Source: JBEBSD01 sp040394475 (GTDB lineage: Bacteria; Bacteroidota; Bacteroidia; Cytophagales; Spirosomataceae). Taken from it: a stretch of 20,687 bases of DNA. Every line of letters starts with the position of its first letter. Positions within the stretch are counted from its first letter, which is position 1. The translations under genes were made by a program, and so were the position numbers. Below the pieces are notes generated by a model. It searched no databases, was not told the origin of the DNA, and saw only the letters and a program-made list of their open reading frames with translations. The stretch spans positions 1 through 20,687 of the forward strand of contig JBEBSD010000096.1 of NCBI GenBank assembly GCA_040394475.1. The letters run 5' to 3'. This document shows positions 13,952-20,687 of this stretch, in pieces.

Positions 13952-14935
13952 ATGAGAGTTGGAATCACTAAATCGGTAATTTTTGAGTACCTGGAGGGAA
14001 GAACCACTACTTTTCAAAAGCAGGAGATCGAAACCTGGTACAAAGATCCGGCCAATAAAGAATTGTTCTTTTCGTGGCTCTGGGAATGGGAGCAACGAAA
14101 CAGCCAGTATCCGGCTGATATTGAGGCGGGTCTGGAACGGCACTGGGATAAAATGCGGACGGGAAAGAAGGAAGCAGCCCGTCCGGTCCCGTCCGGCCGC
14201 AGGCGGTACCGGTGGATTGCCGCGGCAATCGTTTTGCTGACGGCGGCCGGCGGCTGGTATTTTAAAGAAGCGATTCTTTTCCGGACCTATGCAACGGCTT
14301 ACGGGGAAATCCGCGAGCTCACCCTTCCGGATGCCAGCAAGGTAGTCCTGAATGCCAATTCTGCCGTCAGGGTTCCGCGTTTTGGATTCGGGGACCAGAC
14401 ACGGGAAGTCTATTTGGAGGGAGAGGCTGTTTTTGAAGTGAAACGTACCCCCCACAAAAGCAATTTCGTGGTGAACACAGCGGAGGGTGTCCACGTGGTA
14501 GTGCTCGGGACGGTGTTTAACGTATATTCCCGGCCGCGTGCCACCCGGGTCTTGCTGAATGAAGGGAAAATTCAGCTTCATTATTCCGAAGGCAGTGTGT
14601 CAAAGGAAATAACGATGCTGCCCGGCGACCTGGCGACCTTGGGCAGGGAAGGCCGGCTCAACCTCCGGAAAGTGGAGACGCCGGATAATTTTTCAGCCTG
14701 GAAGCTGCACCGGTTCGTTTTCGAAAATACGACCCTTCTGGAGATTTGTCAGCAATTGGAAGACAACTTCGGTGTAAGGGTAATCATTAACAACCCCGAG
14801 CTGGGCAACCTGACCCTTACGGGTTCTTTTACCGCCCTGGACGCAGCAGAACTCCTTGAACTCCTATGCCAGGCGGCGGGGTTGCACTACGATAAACGGG
14901 ACAATAAGACGATTGTTCTGGATAACGAGCCTTAA
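13952..14935 (+). CDS. FecR-family anti-sigma factor
   Basis: This 327-residue inner-membrane protein has a cytoplasmic N-terminal anti-sigma region (about 1-84, starting ITKSVIFEYLEGRTT), a single membrane helix at about 87-105 (IAAAIVLLTAAGGWYF), a periplasmic FecR domain and a C-terminal DUF4974 domain. The FecR domain (about 115-215) shows ELTLPDASKVVLNANS, VYLEGEAVFEVKR, VVLGTVFNVYS and VLLNEGKIQL. The DUF4974 domain (about 248-325) begins WKLHRFVFENTTLLEI and is related to STN modules. It should bind the ECF sigma factor encoded 41 bp upstream and receive a signal from the STN domain of the SusC encoded 25 bp downstream. Start ATG at 13952 fits the family N-terminus. No truncation is seen. 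Confidence 0.94.
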   Translation: MRVGITKSVIFEYLEGRTTTFQKQEIETWYKDPANKELFFSWLWEWEQRNSQYPADIEAGLERHWDKMRTGKKEAARPVPSGRRRYRWIAAAIVLLTAAGGWYFKEAILFRTYATAYGEIRELTLPDASKVVLNANSAVRVPRFGFGDQTREVYLEGEAVFEVKRTPHKSNFVVNTAEGVHVVVLGTVFNVYSRPRATRVLLNEGKIQLHYSEGSVSKEITMLPGDLATLGREGRLNLRKVETPDNFSAWKLHRFVFENTTLLEICQQLEDNFGVRVIINNPELGNLTLTGSFTALDAAELLELLCQAAGLHYDKRDNKTIVLDNEP

Positions 14936-14960
14936 CAATCAATTTCATAACGATGTTATA

Positions 14961-17900
14961 ATGATCAAACTTCTAAACGCTTACGTACCCATGAAACAGT
15001 CTAAACGGAGGTTGAACCAGACGCTGTTGCTGCTGATCCTGATGCAGTGTTTCCCAGGGCCGGGAGTTGCACAATGGATGGCCAGTACAGCCATGCAAAA
15101 GGAGCAGGCGTCTCCCCGGGCGCCCAAGAGCCTGATGCAGGTCCTGCAGGAGATCAAGCGCCATTATGGTGTGGATATTTTATATTTTGACTATATGGTG
15201 GAAGGCTATACCGTAGCTCCGGCAAGTATTGTATTGGAAAAAGACGTGGAAACGAGCTTGAATCATTTGCTGAAGCCGCTGGGCCTGGGCTTTAAAAAAG
15301 GCAGGCAGGGGAGCTATATTATTATCCGGAAGAGTCCTGAAAAGAAGAACCTCTTTCCCTCCGGACGTCACCTCCCGGATCGCAGGCACTATCTGGAACA
15401 GGAGCCCGCGGATGTACGGGTTACTGCTGAAATGGCAGCGGCGCGTGTGCTGCCGAATGAAACAGTACGGGGCGTGGTAACGGGAGAAGACGGGAATGGC
15501 CTGCCCGGCGTGAGCATTCTGATAAAAGGAACCAACCGGGGGACTACCACCAATGCAGACGGGGATTTTCAATTAGAAAATGTTGATGATCAGGCTGTTC
15601 TGGTATTTTCATATGTCGGATTCGTGACGCAGGAACTGTCGGCGGGCAATCGGACGAACTGGCAGATCGTATTGAAGGAAGACAGCAAATCCCTGAAAGA
15701 GGTGGTCGTTACGGCATTGGGACTTAAGCGGGAGAAGCGGTCGCTGGGGTATGCGGTGTGTGAAGTGACGAGCCAGGACCTCAACAAAGTGCCTCAGGAA
15801 AACGCACTGGGCGGCCTTCACGGAAAGGTAACCGGGCTTCAGATCAGCAACTCTTCCTCCGAGATCAACGCCGAAACGCATGTGTATATAAGGGGAACCA
15901 ATTCCCTCACCAATAACAACGATCCGCTGGTGGTGGTAGACGGCATTCCTTCGGGCAATCCCAATATCCTTGCCGATATCAGCGCCGATAATATTGAGAG
16001 TATTTCGGTGCTGAAAGGTCCGAGTGCAGCGGCATTGTACGGGTCCCGGGCGGGAAATGGCGTTTTGCTGATTACGACCAAAAGCGGTCATTCCGAAGAT
16101 AAAGGACTTGGGGTCACCTTTAATACAGGCTATACGACATCTGTTCCTTATCAGTATATTGATTTTCAGAACCGGTTTACAACCGGGCGCAGGGGGATTT
16201 TCGATGAATCGGCCTACCAGCACTGGTACGGGCCTGAAGAAGGCACGGCTGTGATCCAGTGGAATACGGACGGGCAACCGGAGCCCTTGCGGTTTTATCC
16301 CCGCAACCGGCAAAATTATTTTCAGAACGGCAACAGTTTTATAAATGATCTGAGTGTCGGGGGATCGTATGACAAGGGGAGTTTCAGGGTATCCCTGAAC
16401 CAGCTTTCCGGCAACGGTACTTCTCCGGGCTTGGAATTGAACCGGTACGGAGTCACGCTGGCGGCTGCCTACAAGTTGCGGAAGAACCTCAAAGTGGCTA
16501 CTAATATCAATGTCCTGAATTCGTTTTCCGACAATTTTTTCACACAGCAAAGCGGCGATTTCAGCTACATTGATATCAGTACCTTACCGCCGCATGTCGA
16601 TATCAATGAGCTGCGCGATTACTGGATCGTAAAAGACGAACTGCAGCGAAATGTCAATACAAGTTTCAATAATCCGTGGTTTGTAGCATATGAACGCCGC
16701 AAGCCTTTTACGCGCGACCGCCGGATCGGCAATATCGTGCTCAACTGGGAGCCTATCCCGGATCTTACGGTAATGGGGCGGTTTGCGCAGAACTATTCGA
16801 ACGATCAGCAGGAAGAACTGAATCCCTGGTCCCTGTATGGCATTAACAAACCCCGCGGAAGCTACAGGCTGCAAAGAGAGACTTTCAACGAGCTGAACAC
16901 CGACGTCCTGGTCTCTTATAAGAAAACAGCCGGGGATTTTTATTGGGCGCCTTCCGTCGGAGGTAATCTGATGAATCAAAAGACGGACAGGGTGTCGGTA
17001 GGAGGAAACAACCTGACTCTTCCCGGATTATTTACGGTTTCAAATGTCGAAAGAGGCGGTCTCGAATATGTTTCTCCGCATTATGAAAAGGCGATCTACA
17101 GTGTTTATGGAATGCTGACGACGGGTTACAAGGATTTTGTCTACCTGGATCTTACCGCGCGCAATGACTGGTCGAGCACGCTGCCGCTTACTAACCGCTC
17201 TTATTTTTATCCATCGGCTTCGTTAAGCGTCCTGTTGTCGGAATTCCTGCCGGTTCCTAACTGGATAAGCTTGCTGAAAGTACGATCGGGCTGGGCGCAG
17301 GTAGGGAAGGATACGGATCCTTACCTGATCCACAATGTCCTTAACCGGGGAACCTGGGGAGATTTGACCTTTTATACCAACCCTTCGAGCCTGCCCAATA
17401 CCCAGCTGAAGCCGGAGATAGCAACCTCCTTTGAGATAGGAGCCGATTGGGCGGCATGGGCCAACCGCGTCCGGCTCGAGGCCACGTATTACAGGATGCA
17501 AAACAAAAATCAAATTCTCAATGTCAGTGTTTCCAATATGAGCGGCTTTAATTCGGCGACGATTAATGCCGGCGTGGTGGAAAACTGGGGAACGGAAATC
17601 GGACTTCGGGTAATCCCGGTCAAACAGAAGGCGCTGCAGTGGGATTTGAACATTAATTTCACCCGCGACCGGAACCGTCTCAGTGAATTAACAGAAGGAG
17701 TGGACCAGGTTGTTTTCTGGACAGAAAACGGGGCGCAGGCGGTAACGAAGGTCGGGGAACAGCTGGGAGATATGTATGGATACGATGCATTACGGGTGAA
17801 GGAAGGGCCGTACGCGGGATGGGCATTGCTGAATGCCAATGGAAAACTGCAGCCGGATAATTCAAAACTGGTAAAAATAGGAAACTACATGCATGATTTC

Positions 17901-18626
17901 ATGCTGGGTTTTCAGACCACTACCCGCTACCGGCGTGTGACGCTGTCGGCGAGTTTCGACTGGAGGCAGGGCGGGGATTTTTATTCGAACACCATGCAGC
18001 GTTTTGCCAGATCCGGGATCGTGGAAGACTACCATAACGGCGTACATTCCAGCACCTTTTCCGGTATCCTGGGCGCCGATTCTTTTGGAGGCGACCGCAA
18101 TGCACTGGCCAATGAAATAAAGTCACGGCCTGAGCGATACCGTGACGGGAACGTGTGGATCGGGGGACGCACGCAGGACCTGGGCGGCTTTGAGAACAAC
18201 GGTGCCTGGGACGGCGCGTTTTTCCCCGGTGTGATCAGCAACGGCTCCGATGGCTATATCGAGAATTTCGGCGCCGAAGGAACGCGGCTGGTAAATACCT
18301 GGGAAGTGCACGAACCCGGAGGAGGCTACTGGGACATCGCCATTGCCAATCGCTTTGTATACGATGCTTCTTTTGTAAAGCTGCGGGAGCTGTCGGTATC
18401 CTATGATCTGCCCGAATCGCTGCTGGCTAAAGTCCGGATAAAAAAGGCTGCCGTTTCGGCATTTGCCCGCAACATTATCCTCCGGACCGGAGCCGGGATA
18501 GGAATTGATCCTGAACTGGCTTACATGCGGCGACAATATGCCTTTCAGAGCCGTGGTATTGAAAGGTTTGGAGGAGCAGGCCCCTGGGTCGGTTCCGGTG
18601 GATTAACATTAAAAATGGATTTCTAA
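14961..18626 (+). CDS. SusC/RagA-family TonB-dependent transporter with STN signalling domain
   Basis: I choose the ATG at 14961 (1221 residues, MIKLLNAYVP) because the longer frame begins with a TTG inside fecR; a later ATG at 14991 is also possible. A basic segment and hydrophobic stretch to about residue 38 form the signal peptide. An STN domain follows (about 56-115). Next are a CarboxypepD_reg-like domain (about 168-245, GVVTGEDGNGLPGVSILIKG), the SusC signature VVVTALGLKREKRSLGYAV, and the plug domain (to about 376, with VYIRGTNSL, VVVDGIPSG and LYGSRAGNGVLLITTKSG). The remainder is a 22-strand barrel ending LTLKMDF. It imports a nutrient, probably a glycan or peptide, with SusD as lid. 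The STN domain marks it as a signalling transporter that can contact the upstream-encoded FecR. Confidence 0.95.
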   Translation: MIKLLNAYVPMKQSKRRLNQTLLLLILMQCFPGPGVAQWMASTAMQKEQASPRAPKSLMQVLQEIKRHYGVDILYFDYMVEGYTVAPASIVLEKDVETSLNHLLKPLGLGFKKGRQGSYIIIRKSPEKKNLFPSGRHLPDRRHYLEQEPADVRVTAEMAAARVLPNETVRGVVTGEDGNGLPGVSILIKGTNRGTTTNADGDFQLENVDDQAVLVFSYVGFVTQELSAGNRTNWQIVLKEDSKSLKEVVVTALGLKREKRSLGYAVCEVTSQDLNKVPQENALGGLHGKVTGLQISNSSSEINAETHVYIRGTNSLTNNNDPLVVVDGIPSGNPNILADISADNIESISVLKGPSAAALYGSRAGNGVLLITTKSGHSEDKGLGVTFNTGYTTSVPYQYIDFQNRFTTGRRGIFDESAYQHWYGPEEGTAVIQWNTDGQPEPLRFYPRNRQNYFQNGNSFINDLSVGGSYDKGSFRVSLNQLSGNGTSPGLELNRYGVTLAAAYKLRKNLKVATNINVLNSFSDNFFTQQSGDFSYIDISTLPPHVDINELRDYWIVKDELQRNVNTSFNNPWFVAYERRKPFTRDRRIGNIVLNWEPIPDLTVMGRFAQNYSNDQQEELNPWSLYGINKPRGSYRLQRETFNELNTDVLVSYKKTAGDFYWAPSVGGNLMNQKTDRVSVGGNNLTLPGLFTVSNVERGGLEYVSPHYEKAIYSVYGMLTTGYKDFVYLDLTARNDWSSTLPLTNRSYFYPSASLSVLLSEFLPVPNWISLLKVRSGWAQVGKDTDPYLIHNVLNRGTWGDLTFYTNPSSLPNTQLKPEIATSFEIGADWAAWANRVRLEATYYRMQNKNQILNVSVSNMSGFNSATINAGVVENWGTEIGLRVIPVKQKALQWDLNINFTRDRNRLSELTEGVDQVVFWTENGAQAVTKVGEQLGDMYGYDALRVKEGPYAGWALLNANGKLQPDNSKLVKIGNYMHDFMLGFQTTTRYRRVTLSASFDWRQGGDFYSNTMQRFARSGIVEDYHNGVHSSTFSGILGADSFGGDRNALANEIKSRPERYRDGNVWIGGRTQDLGGFENNGAWDGAFFPGVISNGSDGYIENFGAEGTRLVNTWEVHEPGGGYWDIAIANRFVYDASFVKLRELSVSYDLPESLLAKVRIKKAAVSAFARNIILRTGAGIGIDPELAYMRRQYAFQSRGIERFGGAGPWVGSGGLTLKMDF

Positions 18627-18630
18627 CTAC

Positions 18631-20379
18631 ATGCGTATGAAACTGTTTAACTACTCCCGGTCACTGGTATTGAGCATAAGCCTTCTCTGTTGCTGCTCCT
18701 GTAAGGATCTGACAACCATCAATCGCAGCCCGAACGAATTGGAAGCCGGGCAGATCAACATGAAGTATGTGCTGACATCCGCACTGGCCCATACTGCCAA
18801 TTACTATATCCGGGAATATACGTATGGCTATACGTCCGACCATGGAATAACAGAAGCGATGCAGTATATGCAGCGGGATTACATCGGGTACGAGATCAAC
18901 AGCTTTGTATGGAAGCCGCTGGCCTACTCGGCATACAAGGTATTCCAGGATACAGAGACTCTTTTGGTGAACAGCGAGAAAGAACCCAATGCAGAAAACC
19001 AGAAATTTTACAAGGCAGTGGCGCTGATCCTCAGGGGACTCTGGTATGGTTTCTATACTTCTGCATGGGGGGATATTCCGTACTCGGAGGCGATGAAAGG
19101 AGATGAGCAGTTGTTTAAGCCCGGGTACGATCCGCAAAAGCAGGTGTTTTTGGGGATCATCGGGGAGTTGAAGCAGGCCAATGAATTGCTGAAAGGACTC
19201 TCCACCCTGCCGACAATCGGCAGCGCCGATATCGTGTATGCCGGAAACAGCCTGAAATGGCGGAAATTTGCCAACGCACTCCGGATGCGGTATTACCTGA
19301 GGCTCTCTGCAAAAAGCAACGAACTGAAGGGCGACGGACTGGATATTGTGGAAGATTTCAAACAGCTGCTGAGCAATACCGGCGACTATCCGCTGCCGGA
19401 GGATAACAGTGACAATGCGGCCATTTCGCATGTGGGTACCGATGCGTTCAATGCCTGGGCCGGAGGGATCCTGAACTTCAGTAACCGTTCACAGTTTTAC
19501 AGACGGAAACCCTGTGCAACCATCATCGATTACCTGAAGCTTACGAGCGATCCCCGGCTGACGACCTGGTTTAACCCGGTATCGGTGCAGATCCGAACGG
19601 ACACCAAAGGGGCCCGGTATGAGAAAGGGACAGACGGGTTCGTGAAACGATATGTGGAAGCGCTTGGGCCGGATATGGACACTTCGCTTTACGTCGGATT
19701 AAAGCCGTCGCTTCCCGATCCGAATGCGTATAATGCGGGCGCCACGGCCAATTATTCGCTGATTAGAAGCCTGGATGCCTCCATTTATGTGGAACAGGGC
19801 GCCAATCCGCATGTTTCCTACCTGGCGGATAAATACGCAGCAGACAGTCACCCGTTAGTCAGGTGTGTGTTGATGAGTTATTCGGAGGTGAATTTCCTCC
19901 GTGCGGAAGCTGCGCTTTTGGGGTGGTCCGGAGAAGACGGGGCCGCTTATTACAACAAGGGGATTGAAAGCAGCCTGGACCAGTATGACCTCCGGGAGGG
20001 GGTGCCCGGGGTGTACAATGTGGTCAGCCATCAGGTAGAAGACTTTCGAAGGGCGGATTTCCTCCATCAGAAAAGAACGAGCTATCAGGATGCTTCGGAC
20101 GGACAGCGGCTTGAGATGCTGATGACTCAAAAATGGCTGGCGCTGTGGATGACCCCGGAGTACTGGTTCGACTGGCGCCGGACGGGCCTTCCGGATTTTG
20201 GCAGGAACGTGATCGAGGGGTCTAACGGGAGCAGGATTCCTGTTCGGCTTATCTATGGCACCAATGAATATATTCTGAATGAAGACCATGTGAGGGCAGG
20301 CGTTACCGGCCTGGCGCCGGCGGAGGATACGCAGTGGGCAAAGCCGTGGCTGTTACAGGGTGGGGATAAGCCGTGGTAG
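18631..20379 (+). CDS. SusD/RagB-family nutrient-binding outer-membrane lipoprotein
   Basis: This 582-residue protein has a lipoprotein signal with a cysteine-rich lipobox (LLCCCSC, lipidated Cys about residue 24), followed by KDLTTINRSPNELEAGQ, typical of the SusD-like_2 group (PF12771). LRGLWYGFYTSAWGDIPYSEA and WRKFANALRMRYYLRLS belong to the TPR-rich SusD core. Near the C-terminus, LTQKWLALWMTPEYWFDWRRTGLPDF is the family's diagnostic block. It sits on the cell surface and delivers ligand to the SusC barrel. It starts 4 bp after the susC stop, so the two are co-translated. Ligand identity cannot be deduced. Its TAG stop is the first unit of a heptamer repeat array. Confidence 0.95.
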   Translation: MRMKLFNYSRSLVLSISLLCCCSCKDLTTINRSPNELEAGQINMKYVLTSALAHTANYYIREYTYGYTSDHGITEAMQYMQRDYIGYEINSFVWKPLAYSAYKVFQDTETLLVNSEKEPNAENQKFYKAVALILRGLWYGFYTSAWGDIPYSEAMKGDEQLFKPGYDPQKQVFLGIIGELKQANELLKGLSTLPTIGSADIVYAGNSLKWRKFANALRMRYYLRLSAKSNELKGDGLDIVEDFKQLLSNTGDYPLPEDNSDNAAISHVGTDAFNAWAGGILNFSNRSQFYRRKPCATIIDYLKLTSDPRLTTWFNPVSVQIRTDTKGARYEKGTDGFVKRYVEALGPDMDTSLYVGLKPSLPDPNAYNAGATANYSLIRSLDASIYVEQGANPHVSYLADKYAADSHPLVRCVLMSYSEVNFLRAEAALLGWSGEDGAAYYNKGIESSLDQYDLREGVPGVYNVVSHQVEDFRRADFLHQKRTSYQDASDGQRLEMLMTQKWLALWMTPEYWFDWRRTGLPDFGRNVIEGSNGSRIPVRLIYGTNEYILNEDHVRAGVTGLAPAEDTQWAKPWLLQGGDKPW

Positions 20380-20428
20380 GTATTAGGTGTTAGGTATGAG
20401 GTGTTAGGTATTAGGTATGAGGTTTTAG
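20377..20428. repeat. Heptamer tandem repeat starting at the susD stop codon
   Basis: Seven contiguous 7-bp units of the form TAGGTAT, TAGGTGT or GAGGTGT/GAGGTTT run from 20377 to 20425, followed by TAGC. The first unit supplies the TAG stop of the SusD gene. The same units recur inside the neighbouring 117-bp repeat (TAGGTAT GAGGTGT TAGGTTT). Confidence 0.88.
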
Positions 20429-20452
20429 CTATCAGCTGTCGGCAACTGTCGG

Positions 20453-20687
20453 CTGCGACCGTGGTCTGTGTCTTCACAGACCACTCATCCCCAGCCTGTA
20501 AACGGCCTGTGAATATATGTTGGATAGGGATTAGGTATGAGGTGTTAGGTTTGTGGTGGTGGGTGATTTCTGCGACCGTGGTCTGTGTCTTCACAGACCA
20601 CTCATCGCCAGCCGTAAACGGCCTGTGAATACATGTTGGATAGGGATTAGGTATGAGGTGTTAGGTTTGTGGTGGTGGGTGATTTCT
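20453..20687. repeat. Two tandem copies of a ~117-bp hairpin-bearing repeat, open at the window edge
   Basis: Copy 1 spans 20453-20569 and copy 2 begins at 20570 and reaches the window end. They differ at only a few positions (C/G near 20490, one T deletion, T/C in the AATAYATG segment). Each contains a perfect 10-bp inverted repeat GTGGTCTGTG/CACAGACCAC around TCTT (20461-20484 and 20578-20601). A second small stem follows, GCCG-TAAA-CGGC (20611-20622 in copy 2; interrupted by an extra T in copy 1). A heptamer segment and a GT-rich tail end the unit. The open frames across it on both strands merely translate the repeat. It looks like a REP-type dispersed intergenic element, possibly also forming the terminator of the susCD operon. 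Confidence 0.88.

Noticed and set aside
13676..14581. 301-codon open frame on the minus strand
   Set aside because: It runs antisense across sigma and fecR coding sequence, has no recognisable domain and an unlikely composition; the plus-strand genes are well supported.
14856..14960. Longer SusC start at TTG 14856 inside fecR
   Set aside because: It would need an 80-bp overlap with fecR and puts a non-signal sequence before the signal peptide.
15609..16550. 313-codon open frame on the minus strand
   Set aside because: Antisense shadow of the susC plug and early barrel.
18661..19431. 256-codon open frame on the minus strand
   Set aside because: Antisense shadow of susD with no family features.
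20253..20628. Open frames on both strands across the terminal repeat
   Set aside because: They translate the tandem repeat itself (a repeated VFTDHSSPA-type segment) and have no independent support.
20453..20687. CRISPR array
   Set aside because: Adjacent copies are near-identical over the whole 117 bp, so there are no unique spacers, and no cas gene is present.

Overview
The window comes from a member of the Bacteroidota with roughly 50% GC, probably from the Chitinophagia, Cytophagia or Sphingobacteriia rather than Bacteroides. The evidence is a SusC/SusD pair encoded behind an ECF sigma factor and a FecR anti-sigma factor, C-terminal sorting domains of the type IX secretion system (T9SS), and several well placed matches to the Bacteroidota -7 promoter box TAnnTTTG. 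No rRNA, tRNA, CRISPR array, transposase or phage gene was seen.

Layout. 1-207 is an AT-rich leader with two long T tracts and a promoter. 208-1771 holds queD and lpxB (housekeeping: queuosine precursor and lipid A synthesis). 1774-2562 (minus) is a DUF1080 lipoprotein, and 2684-4111 a DHA2-type drug/proton antiporter. 4119-4958 (minus) is a secreted protein with a T9SS-like tail. Divergent from it lies a histidine kinase/OmpR-type regulator pair (5153-7612), followed by hemB (start revised to 7673). A short-period tandem repeat block lies between hemB and a convergent short-chain dehydrogenase (8761-9555, minus) whose YxxxK motif reads YxxxN. 9766-10853 holds a small protein resembling a FixH domain, coupled by a 1-nt overlap to a two-domain universal stress protein. 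10893-12899 (minus) is a large T9SS-exported SASA-type acetylesterase.

The right-hand third is a nutrient-uptake locus on the plus strand: ECF sigma factor (13242-13910), FecR (13952-14935), a SusC transporter with an N-terminal STN signalling domain (14961-18626) and SusD (18631-20379). These can form a self-contained trans-envelope loop: ligand-loaded SusC signals through its STN domain to FecR, which controls the sigma factor. The divergent acetylesterase could remove acetyl groups from the imported glycan, but the substrate cannot be read from sequence.

20380-20687 contains heptamer repeats and two tandem copies of a ~117-bp hairpin-bearing repeat that reaches the window edge. The most distinctive observations are the two heptamer arrays that each begin at the stop codon of the preceding gene, the composite hairpin repeat, the Asn in the dehydrogenase active site, the FixH-like/USP pair, and the T9SS-like protein paired with the histidine kinase. 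I see no clearly new multi-gene system; the strongest candidates for novelty are stated with their limits.
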